A stretch of DNA of 41,950 nucleotides. Origin: Ichthyophonus hoferi. Lineage: Eukaryota; Opisthokonta; Ichthyosporea; Ichthyophonida; Ichthyophonidae. Where the stretch lies: positions 29,759 to 71,708 of the forward strand of contig NAOQ01000383.1 in assembly GCA_002751075.1 (NCBI GenBank), read 5' to 3'. The notes beneath the pieces are model-generated. The model saw nothing but the letters and a program-made list of their open reading frames with translations, made no database searches and was not told where the DNA came from. Both the position numbers and the translations under genes were made by a program. Position 1 is the first letter of the stretch; each line of letters begins with the position of its first letter. Positions 24,951 to 37,103 of the stretch are shown here, in pieces.

Positions 24951-27034
24951 AATATAAAAATTACTTACTTTAAACATTTCTGGGCTAAATATAGATTTCT
25001 TTTGATAATTTATATATATACATATATTTATACATTGATGACTGATAAACTACTATAGCAGTGCAGTAATTTGTTTTGATATTACATATCTCTACCAAAA
25101 AAAGCATTAATTGTTAATATTTTCACGTAATGTCATTTACAACCTATTTTAAGACTGGCTTGGGTAAACCCCATATTTACAAGTTTAAGGTGAATAAATG
25201 ATTTCCGGATTCCTTTGGTTCATTGGCTAAAATGGTAACGAATTGTCGCCGTGGTAAAATATTTTTAAACCATTAATAAAAATAAAATACTACAATGCCA
25301 AAAAAATTTATATATTTTAATTAATTATTAATTATAAAATTATTTACACTCTTTATTATTTTGAAAATAAATAAAATACTTAAATTTTTAATTAAGATGC
25401 CTATTTTGTCTCCTTTTACAACCGTATGTAAATAATATTGATATGTTATCATGGTATTTTTTATTTTTAGGTTTTATTCCTTGGAGGTCATTCCAGCAGT
25501 GACAGGGTAACTATTTAAACTGGGCTCATTTTCTTTTTAAAATTTAAACGAATTATACAATACAAAAAAAAATGTGAAAGAAGTAAATGAAAAAATAAAA
25601 TGTCTTCAAATTTAAAATAAATTTACAGAAGAAGATATCAAAACAAGAATGACTACATTGAAAGGACTATTTGCATTGCATAGTATGCATGAGATAGTAG
25701 ATATATGTAAAGAGTAGAATTTATATTACGAGACGAGAAATCATATTATGAGCCTATAAATAGTAATATAATATAACCATATAGGGTATATATTTAATTC
25801 AGATTCCATTTGCATTATCGATCTGATTGCTTACTATTTTATGCATAATTACATACAATTACATAATAATAGTAAACAATCCAAAGTCTTTGACTTTATT
25901 ATTAAATATTCATTGTTGTAGTGAAGATACAGCCTATTATACCTACAAGACTATAAAGAATTTACCAGGCTTCCAAAACATCTATTTAACCTAGTATAAT
26001 TAGTGGTAGGAATACACTCAAGTAATCTAGTGGAAATAGATGTATAGTAACAAGTGTTTAATATTTTATATACTGTGGGCAGTTTGGCGTGATAGAATCA
26101 ACCGGACTGGACATATAAAAGGGGTTCACTACCACACACTGTCATGTTTGAATTGTGGAAGAGCCGAACCTATGTTATTATTCATGTCTTATCATGGGTA
26201 AGAATGTGTATTAGTATTAACTTGGCAATATTAACTTTTTATCAAAGTTATACCTATATTAATAGAGTCACAACCTGGAGATGGTTTGATGTGTGAGATT
26301 ACCCATTTATTTTGAATATGTATCCAAAGCAATACTCTTGTGTGTAGTTAGGTTCAAACCTATGCAGGATTAGTTGAGGGGTGTGGTCATGCTAGGTTTA
26401 TGGCTTCCATGTTTTATTATAGGTAGAACTTACGATAAATCCTCCATAGACAGTATTTAAAGCATTTGTTCTTTCCTCTAATGCTTCAAAAAAAAATAGT
26501 TTTTAATTTGCTTTGTTTTTCCTCTACGTCTCTTTATGTTTCTGGTTTTAAAATGCGCTTTCATATGCATATTTATATGATTAGGATACAACCAGTAGTA
26601 AGACAAAGAGGAAAGTGAGAGAAATCCAGCCACCCTTGTATAATAACCGGTCTAAACATTACATAAACTGAGCTATGATAAGTGTGTTATTTATATTTTT
26701 AAATTATGTATTATAAAAAGGTTTTTACTAATTCAAATGCCTTCTTAAAAACTATTTCCAATTCTATTAATTCATAATTCTCTACTTTTTACTATACATA
26801 AAGACAGAGAAGTATATTATTTACCACCAATTTGTTATTTATTTACTAAGAAATATATGCTAAATGCTCAAATGATTTTATTATACTTAAAACAATAAGC
26901 AGACGTTTGTGATTATGAATAAAATATAATTTAGTTTCCAGGACTGAAGCATACCAAGCCACTGGTGGATCTTGATTTATAAAGTTAATCTATAAATACA
27001 GTATGATGTCCAGTCTATTCAATCCAATCATAAG
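24951..27034. other. AT-rich interval upstream of the GOST-type gene
   Basis: Should contain the promoter and first exons of the plus-strand membrane-protein gene, because its N-terminal part is missing from the downstream exons. A candidate first exon is at 26143-26199, where ATG opens 19 codons ending at a GTAAGA donor. Short AG/GT-bounded segments occur at 25471-25506 and 25629-25690. None could be joined in phase with confidence. Confidence 0.35.
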
Positions 27035-30000
27035 GGATAACAGAGGAAGGGACCCCACAGGTGGCGGTATGGTTAGGGTCATTCCTGGACTATATTAAGT
27101 ATAAAGGAGAGAAGGTGAGTACTGGTATCTGGAGGGGCCAATAGGTAAGGTTGATACCCAAACATATAAATAGAAATTGTACTTTATACGGATAGAGTCT
27201 TATATACATATAGATTGATTTGACTTAAAATACAGGTAGATATACATACATGCATACTATCATACATACTAGCATACATACTATTATACATATAGATATA
27301 GAAATATTTACATACATATATACATACATACATACATACACCCAATTTCTTTCTTTAATAGTATACTCTATTCTGTTCTATCATCCATTCCTTTTTCTTC
27401 CCTCGTCTCTTACTCTCTCTGGTCTCTGGTGTTATTCTAGCCCTACGCCTTTCCACCCGTAATTCGAAAGGTATCTACAATATTCTAATATCACAGCACA
27501 GGTGCAAGGTTGGCAACTACATAGATGTATATTTGTAGTATTATCCCTTTTGGTAACTAAGGAGATATTCCTGTCGCTATGGGTCGCACATAGTCAGAAA
27601 GGTGATTGGTCTCATGCCTAGCTGCATTCTTTGCATATTTATCATCCCTTTTGATTCAATGTATATATATATGCCTTTATACTCTACTTTAGTTTCCCAT
27701 TGGCTCATACCCTATCGATAATCACATGACATTGAGGCAATAGGGTCCATTGGTCCTAATTATTATTATTATATACCAGCATATGCATCAATAATGGCGA
27801 TCCTATCATCCACTAATACATTCCAAATGATTTCCAACCAATCATTTAACCATGACCTGAAACCTTCCAGTCAACGTGCCATTTTACATTCTATTGATTT
27901 TCGCGGCTATAGCCGACGGTAAGTGGCTGAATATCATACTAAATCTAGATATTCCTTGTTGAAGTATAGTATTCTATTGGTTTGAAATGGAAATTAGAGA
28001 TAACCGATTAGATTAACGATAGAGTAGGGTAAAATTATTGCTGATTTTGAAGGAAGAAATTGATAGAAGTAAATAGTAGGCTGGGAATTATAGATTAGGA
28101 TGTATTAAGGATATTGATTGCGATAATTAGGAGGCTATTTTTGATTGGATATATTAAATATAATCATTAGGATAATTGAGGTACTAGTATTGATTGGATG
28201 TTTTAAAGGCAATGATTGTCATAATTAAGAGGCTATTATTGATTGGATAATGAGAGGTGGGGTGCATAATTCGATTGCATAAATGGTTTTAATATACATA
28301 TACCCATATAAATACATATAAACACACATACATACTTACATCTTCACCTTTCCTATTGGCAGGCAGTTTTCAAGCTCTGCTAATGCTCATTGCTTATGGG
28401 TGGAAAATCACACGAGAGAAATTAGCGGATGGGGCAGGGGCCATCTTTTATATACCAATCACAATCACTGTCTCTATGCTAACCTACACCTGGATCTGGG
28501 CCAAGGGTGGGATGATGAAGGGGAATACCGTGACTACTAAACCTATAGAGATCTACCTGTTGATAGTAATACACCTCTCTATCTAATATATACACTAGTG
28601 CATAGAGTATTGTCTAGACGCTATAGTGTAGGTATCAGGGAGTCATAGTCTATACTTTATTAGAATACACCTCCTTTCTTATACCAGAGAGCGTGCAGCC
28701 TAGTGGTATTCTATGTAGAAACATATGCATTATCATCATACATGTGTAGAGCTCTAGGTCAGGTCAGCCAGTAATACATTAGCGAGATAGTAAGAGTAAG
28801 ACCTAGCCTACCCATTCCCACATTCCTACGCATATGCCCCTACAGATCTCCAGTCTAGTATATCTCCTTACTATGGTCTATATGTGGGGCTGGGTGTTCC
28901 GCGTCATCAACATAGAGAAGGCTAGACTGGCCCGACAGATACAGGCCAAGAGGTCACGTGTGGAACTGGAGGTGAGTGATTGGTGGGATATTATCTGGGG
29001 TAGGGCTACGTATGGTATATGGTGTACATACAGGCATGCATACCTAAACATATGGCCATACATGTGTATAGGCATAGGTATGGGTATAGGAGGGAAGTAC
29101 ACAGATATAGTATAAAGAGGAGGGAAGTACACAGATATAGTATAAAGAGGAGGGGAGAGTCCCCTCCCCCCCCCCACCTTGGTGTCATTATTATTGGTTT
29201 GTTCCTTTTTATCATCTTGCTCTCTCTTCGTATTGGATACTCACTGTCTTGGGATGTTCATATACATATACCGTATTTCCATATATAATTATACACATGG
29301 CACGTATATTTGTGGATCTGGAGGTGTAAGGGGATCTAGTCGCCCTACCTACCAATAGCTGTTAGGCTCATGCTACATCAACCAATAAATAATACGATCT
29401 CTCAAGGCATTGCAGGAAGACTTCTCTCTTTCTATTGATCGTAATAACGTCATAATGACGTCATTGTTAGTGGATTTCTCTTCTCCCTTATTACTCTGGT
29501 GCTTAGTGTATATATATCCAGTAAGAATATTATATTCATTTTAATCTATCCCCGCTGTATGGGCTATGATATTTATGGTAGTGACTTATTCAATCACCTA
29601 TCATCAGGATGTTATCGACGAATCGGAGGGCTTGACCCAAGAAAGAAATGACGTAAGCTATTACTCTGTTATTACTCTGTCTTTCTCTATTTCTTTATCT
29701 TTCTCTCCATCTCCCTCTCTCTATATTTTAGTAACACGTGATCTTATCGTCATTGTCTTCCCACCCCCTCTATATATACTTGCTTGTCATGCGATTTACC
29801 CATCTACCAATAAAATTAACCTATAGTAACCTTATAAGGCACAGGCTATGGATCATCCAGTAATTGACGCTACTGACACGGGGGTGATGACGGGAGTGGA
29901 CATTACCCACCAACCAGAAGCAATTACCGAAGAGGAAGAGCCAACTTCCAACAAGTATGTGTGTAGGATGATAAGGACTAGTGATACGTCTATTATTAGA

Positions 30001-32360
30001 TAGACCTATTGCTATGTCTCTTTTCCGCATTATAAAAGGAGCAATGGACAGGTGATTCTAGATTTAGAAATTTATCCGCAGTGCCTGCCTGTACTTAACT
30101 CTTCCCACAGATAATGGCTATACAATTAGTGCATTAATTAATGATCTACATACACAAGGCTATACAATTCTGTATGGTCATCAATGCAATTGATATAACT
30201 CTTTATATATAATTGGTGCATATATTAATGATTTAATTACACATGCAAGGCTATACAATTCTGTATGGTCATCAATGCAATCGATATAACTATTTATATA
30301 TAATTAGTGTTAATTAATGATCTAATTAGTTAATAATTCAGTTAATTAATTCAACAACAATTTAATTGCCCAATAATTTATTGAATTTATTATTATTATT
30401 ATTTCTTTCTTTTACCTAGTGAATTATCTAATTGGTTAATCCATTAGATCATGAATGAGTCAATTAATTAATTAACTAATTGAGCAATGGCCTAGTGATA
30501 TTAAGGTACGTGACCACCCCCCAGTGAGATAGATGGAGTGCAGAGGAGACTCCGGGAAGGACCAGAAAACGACACGGCTACCATGCCCCTCAAGGCCAAA
30601 CTAGCACTCTTATCGTGAGTATATGTGTATATGTAAGGTAGAGACCCTACGATGCGTAGGGAATATACACAGAGTTAGAGGTCCTTATACACGCATATAC
30701 ATATACATATACACCTATACAAAGCCATCCTAATCCAGTTTCTATTCACCTACTGGTACAATAAAATGCTACATGTGTTCTTTCTATCTCTCCTATCCTG
30801 TATGAGATTATGCACTCTATGTTATTTCCTAGTACTTATTAGCACCAAGATATATCCCTTTATTTATTTATACATACACCCTCCACCCAGGCGCTACTTC
30901 CTAGCCCTGAGCCTGTATCTAGTGTCTTCGCTGATAGTGCCCCTGGTGACTATGTATGCTACCCCAGGATCTACCAGCCGTCTGGTATTGCTGGCCTGTC
31001 ATAATGCCCTCTCCATATTGTTTATGGCTGGTCTTACGTAAGTACTTGGCTATTCTCGACCCCTCTCTGGTAGAGCCCTTTTTTGATATATATAGCATAG
31101 TATAGAATAGTGTATAGTATAGTACAGTATAGTATAGTATATAGCATATAGTATTAAGTGTAGTATAGTATAGTATATAGTATATAGTATTAAGTGTAGT
31201 ATAGTATAGTAGAGTGTATAGTATAGTACAGTATAGTATAGAGTATAGCATAGTATAATATAGAGCATAGAATAGAATAGTATAGTATATAATATAGAGT
31301 AGAGTAAAGTATAATATAGCAGTGTACAGTATAGTACAGTATAGCATATAGTATAGAGTATAGTATAGTATAGTATAGTATAGTATAGTGTATGGTATAG
31401 TACAGTATAGTATAGAGTATAGAATAGAATAGTGTAAAGTATAGAGGATAGAGTATAGGGTATAGCATAGTATAGTATAGAATAGTATAGAATATTATAG
31501 TATATAATAGAGTAGAGTAAAGCATAGTATAGTATAGTATAGTATAGTATAGTATAGTATAATATAGTATAGTGTNNNNNNNNNNNNNNNNNNNNNNNNN
31601 NNNNNNNNNNNNNNNNNNNNNNNNNNNNNNNNNNNNNNNNNNNNNNNNNNNNNNNNNNNNNNNNNNNNNNNNNNNNNNNNNNNNNNNNNNNNNNNNNNNN
31701 NNNNNNNNNNNNNNNNNNNNNNNNATATAGTGTATGGTATAGTACAGAATAGTATATAGCATAGAGTATAGTATAGTATAGTATAGTATAGTATAGTGTA
31801 TAGTATAGTATATAGTGTATGGTATAGTACAGAATAGTATATAGCATAGAGTATAGTATAGTATAGTATAGTATAGTATAGTATAGTATAGTATAGTATA
31901 GTGTATAGTATAGTATATAGTGTATGGTATAGTACAGTATAGTATATAGCATAGAGTATAGTATAGTATAGTGTATAGTATAGTATAATAAAGTATAGTG
32001 TGACCTATATAACAGTCAGGACGACATTTCGTCTCCTCCTGCCTACCATACTATATGTATACGCACACCTTAATGCAATCTTTATGTAATGACCCAATCA
32101 TATACCTTTATTTTACCACATATACCTCTATGTACTATGCATTTCCCTTTGACCAATCAGATATATTATACTATAATCATATATATACCTTGGTCCCATC
32201 GTCATCATCCATCCTGCGAGGTATCCAATTAAATCACAATATTTCTCATAGGTATATCTTCCGCCTGCGCCAAGCCAGTCCCTACTTTATGCTAGAAGAG
32301 TATGATGACGATGGGGTGAACGCTATTGACACTGAGGCAGAGGGCCACCACAGTGATTGA
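27035..32360 (+). CDS. GOST-type seven-transmembrane protein (GPR107/TMEM87-like), N-terminus missing
   Basis: Multi-pass membrane protein. Exons: 27035-27114 (start uncertain), 27362-27470, 27497-27601, 27871-27918, 28363-28565, 28846-28971, 29416-29520, 29608-29652, 29845-29954, 30525-30614, 30891-31037, 32252-32360; phases agree throughout. Membrane segments in order: LLLSLVSGVILALRL; CIFVVLSLLVTKEIFLSLW; VPFYILLIFAAIADG continuing into LLMLIAYGWKITREKL; FYIPITITVSMLTYTWIW; LIISSLVYLLTMVYMWGW; FLALSLYLVSSLIVPLV; LSILFMAGLTYIF. The order, the GW-containing third segment, and the end SPYFMLEEYDDD parallel human GPR107 (NPYLQL then acidic tail) and TMEM87. GOST proteins work in Golgi/endosome traffic and have a large lumenal domain, whose exons I did not find. 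Odd points are the long acidic loop before the sixth segment and an extra hydrophobic exon, 29416-29520. A GPR180/TMEM145-type identity is the main alternative, because GWKITR also fits that family. Confidence 0.65.
28093..28257. repeat. ~49-base imperfect tandem repeat in an intron
   Basis: Units start at about 28093, 28143, 28192 and 28241 (last one partial). Each begins GATT(A/G)GGAT and contains TAATTA/TAATTG followed by a GAGGCTAT-like end. It lies in the intron between 27918 and 28363 of the GOST-type gene, and each unit carries an ATTGG pentamer. Confidence 0.75.
29088..29155. repeat. 30-base tandem duplication
   Basis: Two identical 30-base units (29088-29117, 29118-29147), beginning AGGAGGGAAGTACACAGATA, plus a partial third. 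They lie in the intron after 28971. Identity of the copies implies recent slippage or unequal exchange. Confidence 0.95.
30121..30315. repeat. ~90-base tandem duplication with partial third copy
   Basis: Units 30121-30209 and 30210-30300 share the 40-base core that begins AAGGCTATACAATTCTGTAT. A third copy starts at 30301 and then decays into TTAATTAA-rich sequence. Intron between 29954 and 30525 of the GOST-type gene. Confidence 0.9.
31088..32001. repeat. TATAG-type pentanucleotide satellite, interrupted by an assembly gap
   Basis: About 0.9 kb of TATAG units with variants (TATAC, TACAG, AGAAT, AGTGT), fully inside the 1.2-kb intron 31038-32251 of the GOST-type gene. Larger higher-order copies are visible: the phrase ATAGTGTATGGTATAGTACAG recurs several times. 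Long open frames on the minus strand are artefacts of the repeat. The gap inside makes the true length unknown. Confidence 0.97.
31576..31724. other. Assembly gap (149 N) in the satellite
   Basis: Run of N inside the TATAG satellite, as expected where short reads cannot span a simple repeat; the gap size may be nominal. Confidence 1.
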
Positions 32361-33255
32361 ACCATTAATTGATTAAAGCTAATTAGTGATCAATTGACCA
32401 TTAATTTGTATTAGTTGGACGATTAGTAGTTATTTTTAGGTGGCGTTTTAAAAATAAATTCATCTTTTCCAGTGGCGAAACAAGGGTTATGTATGTGTGC
32501 TTATTGGTTGAGGTTTTTTTAAAGGAAAATTGTAAAATAAGTGCCTAAAGGTTATTGGACTGATAGAGTTTGTGTAGTTTTAGTATATATATGTATATAT
32601 ATGTCTTTATGTATGTATGTAAATATGTATCGCATGCTTACCTTGTATAACAAGTGTTTAGATTAACGTCTGATCTGATTACCAATTCTTTGCTCACTGT
32701 GTATATTTCTCTCACTTATAGAATCATGTATGTATATGTATGTATTATGTATGTATGTATGATGTGTGTATGTATGTGTATGTGTATGCATATAATTAGT
32801 AAAAAAACAATATAACACGCAAGACCCTCTCCCTCACTCTAGCTAGGCCAATGATATGCCATTCCCAGCCTCTATATTATAACCTTACCAATGATTGGTT
32901 TAGTTAGCTGGCTAACAAAAACACCAAAGTTGGGCATAATCCCGTCTGATAAACCAATTAAAATCTAAGGATTACTGAATAAAATGTGTATTTATTTTAT
33001 ATCAACCGACTGGTGCCCAGGTCACGTTATAGAGATACCACCAGGGTATCCAATAATAATCCGTCTTTATGTATATTAAATTTTATTAGTTCTAAACAGC
33101 GCCACTAATTGGTAATGGCTATACACATGATTTAATATTACAACTCTGTTTAGGTTCTAGAATGTTTGTTCGTGAATGAAGTATTAAAGTGCAAGTATGA
33201 TTGGTCTCTCCTAAGGCTAGGTAGGGAATGGAGCTAAAATATTATTGGTTCCCTT
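32361..33255. other. Convergent intergenic region
   Basis: Lies between the stop of the plus-strand GOST-type gene and the stop of the minus-strand R3HCC1-like gene, so it holds both 3' untranslated ends. A plus-strand AATAAA is at about 32453. It also contains (TATG)n microsatellite stretches at 32585-32620 and 32730-32790. No gene is seen. Confidence 0.6.
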
Positions 33256-33910
33256 CTAGCCGTGTTCAAATGCAGCGTCTAATTCATCTTGGGCTATCGC
33301 TGCTTGTTGTCTCGTTGCGTTTCGTTTTTCTGTATATGAAAGGTCAACGTCAGCACCAGGAACAAGCAGAGGTCATGTCATATATATAGCAAGGCGTTGG
33401 TCCAAACTTTAATTTGAAAATTGAATTATAATCTCCCCTACCCTATACAATATAATAGTAGCACACAGGTAATGAAATAACATTCTAAACCATAGGTGAA
33501 TAATAAACATAAACACCTTTATATCTTATATACCTATACACGAGTATGTAAAAACATGGTCATGAACCAACCAACAACACAGTCCACCTCTCTCCCCTCC
33601 TACCTCTCTCTCTCTGCATCTTATTACGATCAGCAGTGATCTGCTCCTGGGTTCGTCTCACTGTAATGCCTAGGGCACCCCCAACCAGCCTATTGGCCAC
33701 TGCTGCAGTGGTGACTGGCCGTTGTTTATGATCTACATTAGAACCAATGGTTCGAGGGTACCGGTCTGAAGGAGAGAGAGGGAGGGGATAGGATTAGATA
33801 CCTACAGGCATGTTAAAGTACACAGAGTGATGCTGTGCCAATCAGTAATGGTATTTTGTAAGAGGTACAATACTACGTCTATAGGCCACCCTTGGCCAAC
33901 TCATACTCGC

Positions 33911-33943
<33 letters not shown>

Positions 33944-36900
33944 TAAGGTACTAATGCCATCTTTATTCTTTTTAACTAGCCAATCAACACACATCCATTC
34001 ACCTTATAACTTATATAACCAACACACAATGCCCATGTCTCACCCAATAAGCACAGATTAGACGGGGATATAAAAGATATACATAGATGATAAGAGAGTA
34101 CAGTGTATAATATCTACAGTACGTGTTGCTTGTTATACAAACCTAGTTTCCTTTGACTGGCTGGGCTGGCATCTTTAAAATGACGTACACGGAAGGGCAA
34201 CTTGGACTGATCTTGATATACCCGATAGGCTGCAAGGGAGATAATTGCTCAGTGCTGGATGCACCAATCATATAAATAGCTCACGCCCGGTAGCCTTTTC
34301 TATTTTTACAACGGATTCTCATTGGACAAGGCAAAGCGGTGTCCCTAAAAAAGACAAGTAAATATAGCAATCTTACCATAAATCCAAAAACCCGTTCCAC
34401 CAATATTTGAACAAATCGTGAGGTAGTAATAGTTTAAAAGGGCTTTTTAAAAACACTATGCTACTTGTTTAATAAATCATGAAGTATAAGCTCTCACATT
34501 AGTCATAACCATGACGTCATCTTTTATTATCGAAGACTCGGGTATCAGTGATTAGGGGGGACCTCACAGCCCACCAATATCCTATCACCTACACTTTTAT
34601 TCAACCAATCCAGATTCAGATCCATCTGAACGCACACGAATATATTTATAAATAAATAAAAATATGACAGGATTAACTACCCAACCATCAACCATGGCTA
34701 GTGTTGCTCTTTATCACCATGACAACCACACCCACACCCACCTATCTCCGAGGTCTTAAACACAGCCAACGCATGGCTGTCATCGACCCATTTAAAGTCA
34801 ACCGAGGAGGAGTAAGGATTAAGAATAGAACGTAGGTGCTGGGTTAAGATGTCAACACCAAAGCCGTATATCTCCAACACGTTGGTATGAGGCCCACTCA
34901 GGGAATCCCATCCTGCATCTGGGTATACCAAGTGGCATGCAGCCATTAGACCAGCCCTATACATGTTCCCCTCTATCTTATAGGTTGCTTATGTGACATT
35001 ACTGGTGTGCAGTAGAGGCTGGGCATCAGTGATTGGTTTTATGAAACCAATCACTAACTCTATGACATGACATCACTTATAACCATTTATAGTTTTCTAT
35101 ATATGGTCTTTCCTTATCCACCTTGGCCCAATCATCTCAGGATAATAATGTGTGAACTGAGCAATGATGTGGACACCAATAAGAATCTCCCACCACGATA
35201 AAGCCCCAAGGATAACCAACCAATCATAAGAAAAAGGGAGTAGGTGCACACTTAAAATATCTAGACCAATCCAATCCCTCTATATAATCGTCCCCTCAAC
35301 TAGGACTGACCTGTCGATTCAGAGTCTGAAATATTATTGGTTGGCAGGTCGGGCTCACTTTCCATATCGGGTTGTATCTCCCAATCATCTAATTCCAATG
35401 TTAGTTCAGGATATGTAAGTAGATAAACAGTGGGGAGGGCGGGTGAAGGCCAATAAAAAAGGAGAAAACGAATGGGAATGAGGGATACGAGGACAAGAAT
35501 ATAGGGTGTATGATAGCGCATGGTAGGGTAGGGTAAGGTAGGGTAGGGTAGAGTAGGATAGGGTAGGATAGGGTAGGGTATAGTATGTTATGGTATGGCA
35601 TAATAATATAATACAATATACTAGAACGTAGTCTAATAAAGTACAACATTATATCACACAGCCACTGTGGCCCACCCATAACCCATATCACCCTTTATAC
35701 AAGCTCATCTCTATCTCCATAACTGCCTTTGCCATTACTAACCCCTAACCCTATCTATATCTATTCCATCATTCCATCATAGTAAATCTAACCTCCCCTC
35801 CTACCTACACCTACACATACACATACACACTTATATCACACATAATCACTGCCCTCCTAATTCCATTACTGTATGAACTATATAAATACCAATACACCCT
35901 TTGTATACAAAACCTAAACTGCACAACATGCATATACATATATATATATATATACAGGTATTCAAATGATCTGGACCCTATATAATATAGTTACACTCAT
36001 ATTGACTCACCAATTTCAGGTGCTGCTGCTACTTTCTCCTCTGGTTTTGAATTCTGAAAGACAGACAGGCCAATACTGTTAGTTCGTTATCATACACACC
36101 TATACACGTATACATTCAGATAAATATACACATATACATTCAGATAAATATACACGTATACATTCAGATAAATATACACGTATACATTCACATACATATA
36201 CGCATACATACCATAACAACATTATCTTTGCCAGCCCTGTTAATAAAACTCATAATCATAGCCCTTCTATCTACTGTTCTAGAGTTGTCGCCACTAAGCC
36301 CCCCCTCGGTTGCATCCTCTTCATCGCATAGCCCGCTGCTTTCTGTACACCCGCAACCCATTAATTAATTAATTAATTAATTATAATGTACATTCAGAGA
36401 GTTGTATACTCTGGCTCCCTAAATATACTCATATGTATTACTATCATAACATCTTTCATTCATCCAGACACCGTGGTAACATAGATATTGTCCAAATACA
36501 ACTACCATTACACCAGAGAGTATAAAATAAAATAAAACCGATAAAAATAAAACAATAGAATAGATTAGAACATACTATAATATATATACACAGAATACAA
36601 TACAATATACTATAATATATATATATATATACAGAATACAATGCAATATACCTTAATATATATACATAACCTAGCCAGCCCAACCCACCTGGGGCACTGC
36701 GAGCATCCCTGTCATCTTCTACCAGTGAGTCAGGCAACACTTCTCCCTGTATAGGTATATGGTGGCTTAGGATAAGGCTTTATATATATATATATATATC
36801 TACACAGTCTATTGACAGGGTGGCTTCGAGGGCACAGAGTAGAAAGCAATAAAAAAATAACAACTAAACAAACTGATAGTAATAGCTAAGAGTGAAAATA

Positions 36901-36992
36901 AAATATTAAAATATAAAACACTAGTAGCAAGACACCACCTGCAACTGGCTGCGACGGTGTCGAGGTACATATATTGCTTTCTCATTCCGCAT
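33256..36992 (-). CDS. R3HCC1/R3HCC1L-like protein, complete
   Basis: Nine coding exons: 36992-36939, 36746-36689, 36342-36212, 36053-36011, 35388-35311, 34918-34742, 34229-34143, 33765-33604, 33329-33256; phases all agree, 287 residues. The start MRNEKAIYVPRHRRSQ matches the conserved N-terminus of R3HCC1L (MALYVPKARR) and the exon-junction-complex binding motif type (aromatic-x-P with Arg clusters). An RRM-like fold follows at about 132-188: NVLEIYGFGVDILTQHL, then VDFKWVDDSHALAVF, matching the family's EIYDF and KWVDDTHALGVF. The C-terminal RPVTTAAVANRLVGGALGI block is also typical; the protein ends EHG. The middle (38-121) is acidic and disordered. Function inferred from family: an RNA- or EJC-associated protein; its exact role is little known. 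The acceptor of exon 6 could be 34912 rather than 34918, losing two residues. Confidence 0.85.
35521..35590. repeat. TAGGG-type pentamer repeat in an intron
   Basis: Tandem TAGGG/TAGGA/TAAGG units over about 70 bases in the intron between 35388 and 36011 of the R3HCC1-like gene. It resembles a telomere repeat but lacks the second T of TTAGGG, and grades into TATAG/TATGG units, so it looks related to the TATAG satellite rather than to telomere DNA. Confidence 0.85.
36111..36192. repeat. 24-base tandem repeat
   Basis: Units of 24 bases starting TACATTCAGATAAATATACA at 36111, 36135 and 36159, with a partial fourth at 36183; copies differ at one position. In the intron between 36053 and 36212. 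Confidence 0.93.
36361..36384. repeat. (TTAA)n palindromic microsatellite
   Basis: Six consecutive ATTA/TTAA units next to the acceptor side of exon 3 of the R3HCC1-like gene (minus strand, 18 bases upstream of the exon). It is self-complementary over its whole length. Confidence 0.9.
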
Positions 36993-37103
36993 GCGATCCC
37001 TCCTGGGCAAATAGAAACACAGAAATAAAAAAGAGTTAAGGACATGGTCTAATAAAATTACAAGAATAAATTGGGATAAAGGTATAGTTAAAAATAAGCT
37101 TAC

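Noticed and set aside
25471-25690. AG/GT-bounded segments that might be exons of a plus-strand gene (FYSLEVIPAVT and RRYQNKNDYIERT)
   Set aside because: Phase joins are ambiguous, the segments are very short, and no further exon could be linked.
27250-27462. 70-residue plus-strand frame overlapping the GOST-type gene
   Set aside because: It is out of frame with the membrane exon 27362-27470 and reads a CATA microsatellite at its start.
30919-31952. Long minus-strand open frames of 142, 300 and 190 residues
   Set aside because: They translate the TATAG satellite and the N gap into Tyr/Leu/Ile repeats; there is no gene.
35521-35590. Telomere-like repeat, suggesting a chromosome fusion site
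   Set aside because: The unit is TAGGG, not TTAGGG, and grades into the TATAG/TATGG family common in this window.
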